64,000 nt of DNA from Pseudomonas sp. 8Z (GTDB lineage: Bacteria; Pseudomonadota; Gammaproteobacteria; Pseudomonadales; Pseudomonadaceae). Below are positions 25,335 through 33,393 of this stretch, in pieces (position 1 is the stretch's first letter; each line of letters begins with the position of its first letter). Under the pieces are notes generated by a model. That model was not told where the DNA came from and did not search any database. It saw only the letters and a list, made by a program, of their open reading frames with translations. The translations under genes and the position numbers were made by a program. The stretch lies in contig NZ_LR733827.1 in assembly GCF_902506535.1 (NCBI RefSeq), positions 1,931,176-1,995,175 of the forward strand, read 5' to 3'.

Positions 25335-26275
25335 TGGCCGAGTACCAGGCCGGGGGCGAACTGCTCGCGGCGGCTGTTATAGAGGTCGGCGAAGGCCAGC
25401 GGTTTGCCGCCGGGTAATTGCAGGCGAGTCAGGCGCAGCGCGCCTTCGCCGCAGGCTACGGTCAGGCCGTATTTGTCGGCGGCGAGAATGCTGCCTGGGG
25501 TGCCTTTGCCCTCCCCGATTTCGGCGGCATGCACTTTCAGCGCAGCGCCGCTGAGTGTGCTGTGGCAGATCGGCCAGGGGTGGAAGGCGCGGATCAGGCG
25601 CTCCAGTTCCGCGGCTGGGCGGCTGAAGTCCAGAAGCGCTTCTTCCTTGTTCAGCTTGTGCGCGTAGTTGGCCAGCGCATCGTCCTGTACTTCGCCTTTC
25701 AGCGTACCCGCGGCCAGGCCGTCGATGGTCTGCAGCACGGCCTGCGGGCCAAGCTGGGCGAGGCGGTCGTGCAGGCTGCCGCCGGTGTCGCTGGCGCTGA
25801 TCGGGGTGGTCACCTTGAGCAGCATCGGTCCGGTATCGAGACCGGCTTCCATCTGCATCACGGTGACGCCACTCTCGGCATCGCCAGCCTGCACTGCACG
25901 CTGGATCGGCGCCGCGCCACGCCAGCGCGGCAGCAAGGAGGCGTGGCTGTTGATGCAGCCCAGGCGCGGGGTGTCGAGCACCACCTGCGGCAGGATCAGG
26001 CCATAAGCGACCACCACCATCAGATCCGGCTGCAGTGCGGCCAGCTCGGCCTGCGCTTCTTCCTTGCGCAGGCTGGCCGGTTGGTAGACCGGGATGCCGT
26101 GCGCGGTGGCGAGCTGCTTGACCGGGCTGGGCGCAAGCTTCTGGCCGCGACCTGCCGGGCGATCCGGCTGGGTGTAGACGGCGATGATCTCGTGCTGGCT
26201 GGCCAGCAGGGCCTTGAGGTGCTCGGCGGCGAATTCCGGGGTGCCGGCAAAGACGATACGCAATGAATCAGGCAT
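25331..26275 (-). CDS. fmt: Methionyl-tRNA formyltransferase
   Basis: 314 aa. It formylates Met-tRNA(fMet) using 10-formyl-THF. The N-terminal FAGTPEFAAEHL, the NSHASLLPRWRGAAPIQ signature and the C-terminal OB-fold are all present. The start codon is only about 20 nt from the T-tract of an intrinsic terminator between def and fmt, so read-through or a promoter overlapping the hairpin must drive it. It overlaps rsmB by 4 bp. Confidence 0.97.
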   Translation of the reverse strand: MPDSLRIVFAGTPEFAAEHLKALLASQHEIIAVYTQPDRPAGRGQKLAPSPVKQLATAHGIPVYQPASLRKEEAQAELAALQPDLMVVVAYGLILPQVVLDTPRLGCINSHASLLPRWRGAAPIQRAVQAGDAESGVTVMQMEAGLDTGPMLLKVTTPISASDTGGSLHDRLAQLGPQAVLQTIDGLAAGTLKGEVQDDALANYAHKLNKEEALLDFSRPAAELERLIRAFHPWPICHSTLSGAALKVHAAEIGEGKGTPGSILAADKYGLTVACGEGALRLTRLQLPGGKPLAFADLYNSRREQFAPGLVLGQ

Positions 26276-26296
26276 GGGGGCTCGCTAAAAAGAAAA

Positions 26297-26318
26297 AAGG
26301 CTTGCCGTAGCAAGCCTT
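26297..26318 (-). terminator. Intrinsic terminator between def and fmt
   Basis: Stem AAGGCTTGC (26297-26305) with GCAAGCCTT (26310-26318) and a 4-nt loop. On the minus strand it is followed by a T-rich run. It lies directly after def and just before the fmt start. Confidence 0.85.
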
Positions 26319-26330
26319 CTGGCATCGGGT

Positions 26331-26837
26331 TCAAGCGCGTTGGCGATGCTGTTTTTCCAGCTTCTTCTTGATGCGGTCGCGTTTGAGGTTGGATAGATAG
26401 TCAACGAACAGCTTGCCGTTGAGGTGATCGCACTCGTGCTGGATGCACACGGCGAGCAGGCCTTCGGCGATCAGCTCATAGGGCTGACCATCGCGATCCA
26501 GTGCCTTGATCTTGACCTTCTGCGGGCGGTCGACGTTCTCGTAGAAGCCGGGCACCGACAGACAGCCTTCCTGGTACTGATCCATCTCGTCGGTCAACGA
26601 CTCGAACTCAGGGTTGATAAACACCCGCGGTTCGGATTTGTCCTCGGACAGATCCATGACCACCACACGTTTGTGTACGTTGACCTGCGTTGCGGCCAGA
26701 CCAATACCGGGTGCGTCATACATGGTCTCGAACATATCGTCGACCAGTTGACGGATGGAGTCGTCCACGACGTCCACCGGTTTGGCGATGGTACGCAGGC
26801 GTGGATCAGGAAATTCGAGGATATTCAGGATCGCCAT
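26331..26837 (-). CDS. def: Peptide deformylase
   Basis: 168 aa metalloenzyme that removes the N-formyl group from nascent proteins. All three signature motifs are intact: GIGLAATQ, EGCLS and HECDHLNG, the last giving the metal-binding histidines and the catalytic Glu. The family-typical start MAILNILEFPDPRLR is used. It is divergent from tsaP, with a 152-nt gap that must hold both promoters. Confidence 0.98.
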   Translation of the reverse strand: MAILNILEFPDPRLRTIAKPVDVVDDSIRQLVDDMFETMYDAPGIGLAATQVNVHKRVVVMDLSEDKSEPRVFINPEFESLTDEMDQYQEGCLSVPGFYENVDRPQKVKIKALDRDGQPYELIAEGLLAVCIQHECDHLNGKLFVDYLSNLKRDRIKKKLEKQHRQRA

Positions 26838-26989
26838 ATGCGTTTGTGATGCACTTGTAGAATAAAGTCAAAATCCGCTGCTAAGATGATGAACAGCATT
26901 GAAAAACGGCTTCACGCCGCGGATTCAGCGGGTTTGGACGCGGCGCTAGGGCGCTTCACGTGAAGGCACATAATAAAGGGATTCACCGT

Positions 26990-28027
26990 ATGAGGAAATC
27001 ACTACTCGCCCTGCTTCTGGCAGCAGGCGGATTGGCCCTGGCCGGTTTGGCTCAGGCCGCAGTGCAACTCAAGGACGGTCACCCGGACCGCTACACCGTG
27101 GTCAAGGGCGATACGCTCTGGGATATTTCCGGAAAATTCCTCAGCCAGCCGTGGAAGTGGCCGGAAATCTGGCACGCCAACCCGCAGGTGGCCAACCCGC
27201 ATCTGATCTACCCTGGCGATACCCTCAACCTCGTTTATATCGATGGCCAGCCGCGTCTGCTGCTCAATCGTGGCGAGTCGCGCGGCACCATCAAGCTGTC
27301 GCCGCAGGTACGCACCACGCCCATGGCCGAGGCTATCCCGACCATTCCGCTACAGGCGATCAACAGCTTCCTGCTGAGCAACCGCATCATCAACTCGCCG
27401 GAAGAGTACAACGACAAGCCCTACATCATCGCGGGCAATGCCGAACGCGTGGTCAGTGGTGCCGGTGATCGCATTTATGCGCGCGGCCAGTTCGACGAAC
27501 AGCGCCCGGTCTATGGCATCTTCCGCCAGGGCAAGACCTACACGGACCCGCAAACCAAGGAGTTTCTCGGCATCAACGCCGATGACATCGGTACCGGTGA
27601 GATTGTCGCCGAAGAAGGTGATGTCGGCACGTTGTTGCTGAGCCGTTCAACGCAGGAGGTGCGCCTGGGGGATCGTCTGTTCCCCACCGAGGAGCGCGCG
27701 ATCAACTCCACCTTCATGCCTAGCGAACCAACCAGCGAGATCAATGGTTTGATCCTCGATGTGCCGCGTGGCGTGACGCAGATTGGTCAGTTCGATGTGG
27801 TGACCGTGAACAAGGGCGCCCGCGACGGTCTGGAGATCGGCAATGTGCTGGCGGTGTACAAGACTGGCGAGACCGTGCGTGATCGCGTGACCGGTGAGAG
27901 CGTGAAGATCCCGGATGAGCGTGCCGGCCTCATGATGATCTTCCGCACCTACGACAAGCTCAGCTACGGCTTGGTGCTGCAAGCCAGTCGGCAGCTTGCG
28001 GTGATGGACAAGATCCGCAACCCGTAA
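26990..28027 (+). CDS. tsaP: LysM peptidoglycan-binding protein TsaP (PA0020-like)
   Basis: 345 aa periplasmic protein. It has a signal peptide (MRKSLLALLLAAGGLALAGL then AQA), one LysM domain (about residues 33-85, RYTVVKGDTLWDIS to YPGDTLNLVY) and a C-terminal FlgT-C-like region. The P. aeruginosa protein at this position is the TsaP homologue linked to the type IV pilus secretin. The start at 26990 is chosen because AAAGGG lies 9 nt upstream; a 30-nt in-frame extension lacks a signal-like sequence. Confidence 0.9.
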   Translation: MRKSLLALLLAAGGLALAGLAQAAVQLKDGHPDRYTVVKGDTLWDISGKFLSQPWKWPEIWHANPQVANPHLIYPGDTLNLVYIDGQPRLLLNRGESRGTIKLSPQVRTTPMAEAIPTIPLQAINSFLLSNRIINSPEEYNDKPYIIAGNAERVVSGAGDRIYARGQFDEQRPVYGIFRQGKTYTDPQTKEFLGINADDIGTGEIVAEEGDVGTLLLSRSTQEVRLGDRLFPTEERAINSTFMPSEPTSEINGLILDVPRGVTQIGQFDVVTVNKGARDGLEIGNVLAVYKTGETVRDRVTGESVKIPDERAGLMMIFRTYDKLSYGLVLQASRQLAVMDKIRNP

Positions 28028-28033
28028 TACCCA

Positions 28034-28060
28034 ACGAGCCCCGCCCAGTGCGGGGCTCGT
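28034..28060 (+). terminator. Hairpin terminator after tsaP
   Basis: 11-bp stem ACGAGCCCCGC / GCGGGGCTCGT with a 5-nt loop, 7 nt after the tsaP stop. The following GCTTTCC is only a weak T-run. Confidence 0.75.
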
Positions 28061-28110
28061 GCTTTCCGGTCGCCAGGATGGCGGCAGCACTTAATCAGGG
28101 ACGAATCGCC

Positions 28111-29214
28111 ATGCCTGCATCCACCTCGCTTTCCCCCGCTGAACTCGAAGCCCGCCTGCGCTTGCACCTGCTGCCTGAGCTGGGGCCGCGGCGTTTTCGC
28201 AAGTTGCTCAGTGCCTTTGCTAGCGCCTCGGCGGCTCTTAGTGCGCCGGCCAGTGCCTGGCGCGCGCTGGGCTTGCCCGCCGCCTGTGCCGAGGCGCGGC
28301 GCAGTGCGCCGATTCGCGAGCGGGCCGCTGCCGCGTTGGCTTGGCTCGAACAGCCGGATCAGCACCTGCTGATGTGGGACGACGCTCACTACCCTGCGCT
28401 GTTGGCTGAGTTGAGCGACGCGCCCCCGTTGCTATTTGTCGCCGGAGACCCGCAACTGCTGGAGGTACCGCAGTTGGCCATGGTCGGCAGTCGTCGAGCG
28501 TCCGCGCCAGGCCTGGATAACGCTCATGCGTTCGCCCGCAGCCTGGCGGCTGGAGGTTTCGTCATCACCAGCGGCCTTGCGCTGGGTATCGATGGCGCAG
28601 CACATCAGGGGGCGCTGGATGGTGGTGGTAAGACCGTGGCGGTGCTGGGCACCGGCTTGCAGTGCATCTATCCGGCGCGGCACAAACGGCTGGCGGTGCA
28701 GATTGTCGAGCAAGGTGGCGCGTTGGTTTCCGAACTGCCGTTGGACTGTACGCCGCAGTCGAGCAACTTTCCCCGGCGTAATCGCATCATCAGTGGATTG
28801 TCGCTCGGCGTGCTGGTGGTCGAGGCCAGCCCGTCCAGCGGTTCGCTGATCACCGCGCGGCTGGCGGCTGAGCAAGGCCGCGAGGTCTACGCCATTCCCG
28901 GTTCGATCCACCATCCCGGTGCGCGCGGCTGTCACCAGTTGATTCGTGATGGCGCCACGCTGGTGGAGAGCGTCGAGCATATCCTTGAGGCATTACGTGG
29001 CTGGCAGGTGCCGACGGAGGGCGTCACTAAGGCCGCTCCTTGTGCTGTGGAGCATCCCCTGCTGGCGCTACTGCATGCCGCGCCGCACAGCAGCGAGGCT
29101 CTGGTGCAGGCCAGCGGTTGGCCTTTGGCTGAGGTGCTGGCGGCGTTGACCGAGCTGGAACTCGATGGGGTGGTGTGTTGCGAGGCGGGTCGTTGGCTGG
29201 CGCGTAGCCGTTGA
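28111..29214 (+). CDS. dprA: DNA-processing protein DprA (Smf)
   Basis: 367 aa. It loads RecA on incoming single-stranded DNA in natural transformation. The central Rossmann-like fold shows GSRRAS, SGLALGIDGAAHQGAL, VLGTGLQCIYPARHK, NFPRRNRIISGLS and SGSLITARLAAEQGREVYAIPG. A C-terminal winged-helix region follows (HPLLALLHAAPHSSEALVQ). The start MPASTSLSP at 28111 follows AGGGA; an upstream in-frame start lies in the terminator region. It is followed by tsaC, the usual neighbour. Confidence 0.95.
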   Translation: MPASTSLSPAELEARLRLHLLPELGPRRFRKLLSAFASASAALSAPASAWRALGLPAACAEARRSAPIRERAAAALAWLEQPDQHLLMWDDAHYPALLAELSDAPPLLFVAGDPQLLEVPQLAMVGSRRASAPGLDNAHAFARSLAAGGFVITSGLALGIDGAAHQGALDGGGKTVAVLGTGLQCIYPARHKRLAVQIVEQGGALVSELPLDCTPQSSNFPRRNRIISGLSLGVLVVEASPSSGSLITARLAAEQGREVYAIPGSIHHPGARGCHQLIRDGATLVESVEHILEALRGWQVPTEGVTKAAPCAVEHPLLALLHAAPHSSEALVQASGWPLAEVLAALTELELDGVVCCEAGRWLARSR

Positions 29215-29281
29215 CGCGTGCCATGGCGGGCCGCTGCCGCCTTGGATAGACTGCCGCCCATTCGTTTTCAGGAGAGTCCCG

Positions 29282-29839
29282 ATGACCAGCCACTGGCAGA
29301 TCCAGCAAGCGGCACGCGTGGTACAGGCTGGCGGCGTGATCGCTTACCCCACCGAGGCCGTCTGGGGCCTGGGTTGTGATCCGTGGGACGAGCTGGCGGT
29401 TGATCGGCTGCTGGCGCTGAAGAATCGGCCCATGCACAAGGGGTTGATTCTGGTGGCCGACGACATCGAGCAGTTCGACTTTCTGCTCGATGATCTGCCC
29501 GACATCTGGCAGGAGCGCCTGGCCGACAGTTGGCCGGGGCCCAATACCTGGCTGGTGCCGCATCAGGGGCGCTTGCCCGAGTGGGTGACCGGCGAGCACG
29601 ACAGCGTGGCGCTGCGCGTCAGCGATCATCCACTGGTACGGGCGCTTTGTCGTCTTACCGGGCCGCTGATTTCCACCTCGGCTAATCCGGCAGGCCGCCC
29701 TGCTGCGCGTTCGCGTCTGCGGGTCGAGCAGTATTTCCCCGGCGAGCTGGACAAGGTGCTCGGCGGCGCGCTGGGCGGACGCAAGAATCCCAGCCTGATC
29801 CGCGATCTGCGTACGGGTGATGTGATTCGGCCGTCCTGA
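29282..29839 (+). CDS. tsaC: Threonylcarbamoyl-AMP synthase
   Basis: 185 aa YrdC/Sua5-type enzyme that makes threonylcarbamoyl-AMP for the t6A37 tRNA modification. Motifs: GGVIAYPTEAVWGLGCDP near the N-terminus, the KNRPMHKGLI loop and STSANPAG. AGGAG lies upstream of the ATG. Length fits the short TsaC form lacking the Sua5 C-terminal domain. It follows dprA by 67 nt. Confidence 0.96.
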   Translation: MTSHWQIQQAARVVQAGGVIAYPTEAVWGLGCDPWDELAVDRLLALKNRPMHKGLILVADDIEQFDFLLDDLPDIWQERLADSWPGPNTWLVPHQGRLPEWVTGEHDSVALRVSDHPLVRALCRLTGPLISTSANPAGRPAARSRLRVEQYFPGELDKVLGGALGGRKNPSLIRDLRTGDVIRPS

Positions 29840-29850
29840 CAGGCCAATGC

Positions 29851-29891
29851 TCGCGGCTAAAGCCTCTTGTGGGAGGGGGCTTTAGCCGCGA
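29851..29891. repeat. REP-type hairpin (cgcggctaaagcc)
   Basis: The arm TCGCGGCTAAAGCC at 29851-29864 is mirrored at 29878-29891, between convergent tsaC and qor. It is the same family as 63687-63747. Confidence 0.9.
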
Positions 29892-29896
29892 CTGTT

Positions 29897-30874
29897 TTAC
29901 GGCAGCAAGATGGTCGAACCTGTGGTCTGCCGCGAACTCAGCGCATCCTGCGCGGCGGCGGCATCTTTGAGCGCGTAACGGTTGCTGATCTCCACCTGCA
30001 GCTTGCCGCTGGCAATCATGCCGAACAGCTCGTCAGCCATGGCCTGCAAGCGCTGTGCGCTGGTGGCGTAACCGGCCAGGGTCGGGCGAGTGACGTACAA
30101 CGAGCCCTTTTGCGCCAGGATACCCAGGTTGACCCCCGTGACTGCGCCCGAGGCGTTGCCGAAGCTGACCAGCAGGCCGCGCGGCGCAACGCAGTCCAGC
30201 GAGGTTTCCCAGGTGTCCTTGCCGACGCCGTCGTAGACCACCGGGCACTTGGCGCCGTCGGTCAGTTCCAGCACGCGCTGCACGACATTCTCATGGCTGT
30301 AATCGATGGTCGCCCAGGCGCCCTGCTCTTTCGCTCGTGCGGCCTTTTCCGCCGAGCTGACGGTACCGATCAGCTTCACGCCCAGCGCCCTGGCCCACTG
30401 GCAGGCGAACGAGCCGACACCGCCAGCCGCCGCGTGGAACAGGATGGTCTCGCCGCCTTTGAGCTCATAGGTCTGGCGCAGCAGGTACTGCACGGTCAGG
30501 CCCTTGAGCATGACGGCGGCAGCCTGTTCGAAGCTGATACTGTCCGGCAGTTTCACCAGCTTGTCGGCGGGCAGCACATGCAACTCGCTGTAGGCGCCGA
30601 GCGGGCCGGTGGCGTAGGCCACGCGGTCGCCGATGGCGAAGTCTTCGACCTCGCTACCGATGGCCTCAACCAGGCCTGCAGCCTCGGTGCCCAAGCTCGA
30701 TGGCAGTGCCGGTGGCTGGTACAGGCCGCTGCGGAAATAGGTGTCGATGAAGTTCAGACCGATGGCCCGGTTGGCCACTCGCACCTCGCGCGGGCCGGGT
30801 GCTACCGGTTGATAGTCACTGTACTGCAGTACATCGCTGCCGCCGTGCTGGCTGAACTGAATACGCTTGGCCAT
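29897..30874 (-). CDS. qor: Quinone oxidoreductase (NADPH), zinc-independent MDR family
   Basis: 325 aa. It reduces quinones with NADPH in a one-electron manner in the characterised E. coli Qor. MAKRIQFSQHGGSDVLQYSD is the N-terminus; the nucleotide-binding AAAGGVGS motif and GLNFIDTYFRSGLY are present. No structural or catalytic zinc cysteines are seen. ATG at 30874 is chosen; an 18-residue extension is not Qor-like. Divergent from hemF, as in P. aeruginosa PA0023-PA0024. Confidence 0.94.
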   Translation of the reverse strand: MAKRIQFSQHGGSDVLQYSDYQPVAPGPREVRVANRAIGLNFIDTYFRSGLYQPPALPSSLGTEAAGLVEAIGSEVEDFAIGDRVAYATGPLGAYSELHVLPADKLVKLPDSISFEQAAAVMLKGLTVQYLLRQTYELKGGETILFHAAAGGVGSFACQWARALGVKLIGTVSSAEKAARAKEQGAWATIDYSHENVVQRVLELTDGAKCPVVYDGVGKDTWETSLDCVAPRGLLVSFGNASGAVTGVNLGILAQKGSLYVTRPTLAGYATSAQRLQAMADELFGMIASGKLQVEISNRYALKDAAAAQDALSSRQTTGSTILLP

Positions 30875-30937
30875 CTCCAATTCCTTGTCTGCTTGCGCCG
30901 CCGGATCGCGGCGAAAGGGTCTATCCAATCCTCTCGA

Positions 30938-30951
30938 TTGATCGACGTCAA
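30938..30951. promoter_or_regulatory. Anr/Fnr box upstream of hemF
   Basis: TTGAT-CGAC-GTCAA matches the consensus TTGAT-N4-ATCAA except for one base. A TATGCT -10-like element follows at 30976-30981. This would put the box near -42, the class II activator position. P. aeruginosa hemF is known to be under Anr control. Confidence 0.7.
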
Positions 30952-31020
30952 CTGCGGATCAGCGGCGCTGGATGCTATGCTGCCCGCCGATTTTGACCTG
31001 CTCCCGCTCAAGGTGCCGCC

Positions 31021-31938
31021 GTGACTGACCGTACCGAGGCCGTGAAGGCCTATTTGCTCGACCTACAAGACCGTATCTGTTCTGTCCTGCAAGCCGAAGA
31101 TGGCCAGGCCGTGTTCGCCGAGGATTCCTGGCAGCGCCCGGCGGGTGGCGGCGGGCGTACGCGGGTCATCGAGAATGGCGCGCTGATCGAAAAGGGCGGG
31201 GTGAACTTCTCTCACGTTTTCGGTGACAGCCTGCCGCCGTCGGCCAGTGCTCATCGCCCAGAACTGGCAGGGCGTGGCTTCCAGGCGCTCGGCGTGTCGC
31301 TGGTGATCCACCCGGAAAACCCGCATGTGCCGACCTCGCACGCCAACGTGCGTTTCTTCAGCGCCGAAAAGCTTGGCGAAGAGCCAGTGTGGTGGTTCGG
31401 TGGCGGGTTCGATCTGACCCCCTACTACGCCCATGAAGAAGATTGCGTGCACTGGCATCAGGTGGCGCATGACGCCTGCGCGCCGTTCGGCGCCGAGGTG
31501 TATCCGAAGTTCAAGGCCTGGTGCGACCGCTACTTCCACCTCAAGCATCGAGGTGAGCCGCGGGGTATCGGCGGGCTGTTCTTCGATGATCTCAACGAAT
31601 GGGATTTCGATACCAGCTTCGCTTTCATGCGCGCCATTGGTGACGCCTACATCCAGGCTTACCTGCCCATCGTCCAGCGCCGCAAGGCGATGCCGTTTGG
31701 CGAGCGCGAGCGTGAGTTCCAGGCCTTCCGTCGTGGTCGCTACGTCGAGTTCAACCTGGTGTTCGACCGTGGCACCCTGTTCGGCCTGCAGTCGGGTGGG
31801 CGTACCGAGTCGATCCTCATGTCGCTGCCGCCACACGTGCGCTGGGGCTACGACTGGAAGCCCGAGCCGGGCAGCGAGGAAGCGCGCCTGACCGAGTATT
31901 TTCTGACTGATCGTGATTGGCTGCAAAAGCAGCCGTAA
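31021..31938 (+). CDS. hemF: Oxygen-dependent coproporphyrinogen III oxidase
   Basis: 305 aa, full length. It converts coproporphyrinogen III to protoporphyrinogen IX in heme synthesis, needing O2. Conserved FGGGFDLTPYY, GVNFSHVFG, RRGRYVEFNLVFDRGTLFGL and SLPPHVRW are intact. The start is GTG at 31021, which directly follows the spacing of the Anr box and -10. It lies 52 nt before aroE. Confidence 0.97.
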   Translation: MTDRTEAVKAYLLDLQDRICSVLQAEDGQAVFAEDSWQRPAGGGGRTRVIENGALIEKGGVNFSHVFGDSLPPSASAHRPELAGRGFQALGVSLVIHPENPHVPTSHANVRFFSAEKLGEEPVWWFGGGFDLTPYYAHEEDCVHWHQVAHDACAPFGAEVYPKFKAWCDRYFHLKHRGEPRGIGGLFFDDLNEWDFDTSFAFMRAIGDAYIQAYLPIVQRRKAMPFGEREREFQAFRRGRYVEFNLVFDRGTLFGLQSGGRTESILMSLPPHVRWGYDWKPEPGSEEARLTEYFLTDRDWLQKQP

Positions 31939-31990
31939 GCGCCAAGCTGCAAGGCACAAGTTTGCCGCTTCGTGTAACTCAAGGAATCCC

Positions 31991-32812
31991 ATGGATCGCT
32001 ATTGCGTCTTCGGCAACCCCATTGGCCACAGCAAATCGCCGCTGATCCACCGCTTGTTCGCCGAACAGACCGGCCAGGTGCTGACCTACGAGGCGCGTTT
32101 GGCGCCGCTGGATGACTTTACCAGCAATGCCCGCGCCTTCTTTGCCGAAGGCCTCGGTGGCAATGTCACCGTGCCGTTCAAGGAGGATGCGTTTCGCCTG
32201 GCCGATGAGCTGACCGAGCGTGCACGTCGCGCCGGTGCGGTGAATACCCTGAAGAAACTCGAAGACGGTCGCCTGCTGGGTGACAACACCGATGGCGCCG
32301 GGCTGACGCGTGACCTGCAGGATAACGCCGGTTTCAGCCTGACCGGCAAGCGCATCCTGATTCTTGGCGCCGGTGGTGCCGTGCGTGGCGTGCTCGAGCC
32401 TTTTCTGGCGCAGCGCCCGGCAGCCCTGGTGGTGGCCAATCGCACGCGCTGCAAGGCCGAGAAGCTGGCGATCGAGTTCTCTGATCTTGGCTCGTTGCAG
32501 GCGGCGGGGTTTGACTGGATCGACGCGCCGCTCGACCTGATCATCAATGGCACTTCCGCCAGCCTTGGCGGCGACTTGCCACCCATCGCGCCAAGTCTGA
32601 TCCGCCCTGGCCACACGGTCTGCTACGACATGATGTATGCCAAGGAGCCAACGGCCTTCAATCGTTGGGCCGCCGAGCACGGCGCGGCGCGTTGCCTCGA
32701 TGGTTTGGGCATGCTGGTGGAACAGGCGGCTGAGGCGTTCGAGCTGTGGCGCGGTGTGCGCCCCGAGACCGCGTCGGTGCTCGCCGAGCTGCGTCGTCAA
32801 TTGGCGGGCTGA
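31991..32812 (+). CDS. aroE: Shikimate dehydrogenase (NADP+)
   Basis: 273 aa enzyme of chorismate synthesis. Substrate loop GNPIGHSKSP, NVTVPFKE with the catalytic Lys, NADP-binding GAGGAVRG, NRT (2'-phosphate recognition) and NGTSASL are present. Start MDRYCVFGNP at 31991 with AAGGA upstream. It is preceded by hemF and followed after 9 nt by the small dioxygenase-like gene. Confidence 0.97.
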   Translation: MDRYCVFGNPIGHSKSPLIHRLFAEQTGQVLTYEARLAPLDDFTSNARAFFAEGLGGNVTVPFKEDAFRLADELTERARRAGAVNTLKKLEDGRLLGDNTDGAGLTRDLQDNAGFSLTGKRILILGAGGAVRGVLEPFLAQRPAALVVANRTRCKAEKLAIEFSDLGSLQAAGFDWIDAPLDLIINGTSASLGGDLPPIAPSLIRPGHTVCYDMMYAKEPTAFNRWAAEHGAARCLDGLGMLVEQAAEAFELWRGVRPETASVLAELRRQLAG

Positions 32813-32821
32813 GGCACCAGC

Positions 32822-33178
32822 ATGAACGATGCAGCGCACCCGAGAATCAAGGGCTACCACGCCCACGTCTATTACGACGCTGCTACGCTGCAGCAGGCAC
32901 GTGCTCTGTGCGAAGCGGCGGCGCAGCGCTTCACGCTAAAAATGGGGCGCCTGCATCAGCAACTCGTCGGGCCACACCCTTGCTGGAGCTGCCAGCTCGC
33001 CTTTCGTCCCGAGCTGTTCGCTGATCTGCTGCCCTGGTTGATGCAGCACCGCGAGGGGCTCGACGTACTGGTGCATCCCATTACCGGCTTCGAGCTGCGT
33101 GATCATCGTGACTGGGCCATGTGGCTTGGACGCTCGCATCCGTTGGATCTCAGCGTGCTGGATGCCGACGAGTCCTAA
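32822..33178 (+). CDS. DOPA 4,5-dioxygenase-family protein
   Basis: 118 aa. The conserved YHAHVYYD N-terminus, HPCWSCQLAF and LVHPITGFELRDHRDWAMWLG blocks define this small family, in which histidines bind the metal. In fungi a member cleaves DOPA during betalain-type pigment formation; in bacteria the substrate is unknown. It is likely co-transcribed with aroE (9-nt gap), but the link in function is unclear. The gap 33179-33393 that follows holds no gene. Confidence 0.85.
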   Translation: MNDAAHPRIKGYHAHVYYDAATLQQARALCEAAAQRFTLKMGRLHQQLVGPHPCWSCQLAFRPELFADLLPWLMQHREGLDVLVHPITGFELRDHRDWAMWLGRSHPLDLSVLDADES

Positions 33179-33342
33179 CAGGCCGTTGAAAACTACCTGC
33201 ATGGCCATTGCTGGACATGGCTGCGGCATTGTGTCGCCTGTTGCCCTGCGTCATCATACTTGCCTTTTGGTCGTGCCCTTGGCGCAGCCGTAATCACAGG
33301 AAAGCATTGCAGGCTGGTTGAACGAGTTGCCTGCGATCGTGC

Positions 33343-33361
33343 ATCCGACTAGCAGTCGGAT
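33343..33361 (+). terminator. Short perfect hairpin before the photolyase gene
   Basis: ATCCGACT-AGC-AGTCGGAT forms an 8-bp stem with a 3-nt loop. No T-tract follows, so it may be a repeat or weak terminator. Confidence 0.4.
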
Positions 33362-33393
33362 CTACCAGGGGCTCGTCCCGGAGGGCGTGAAGC

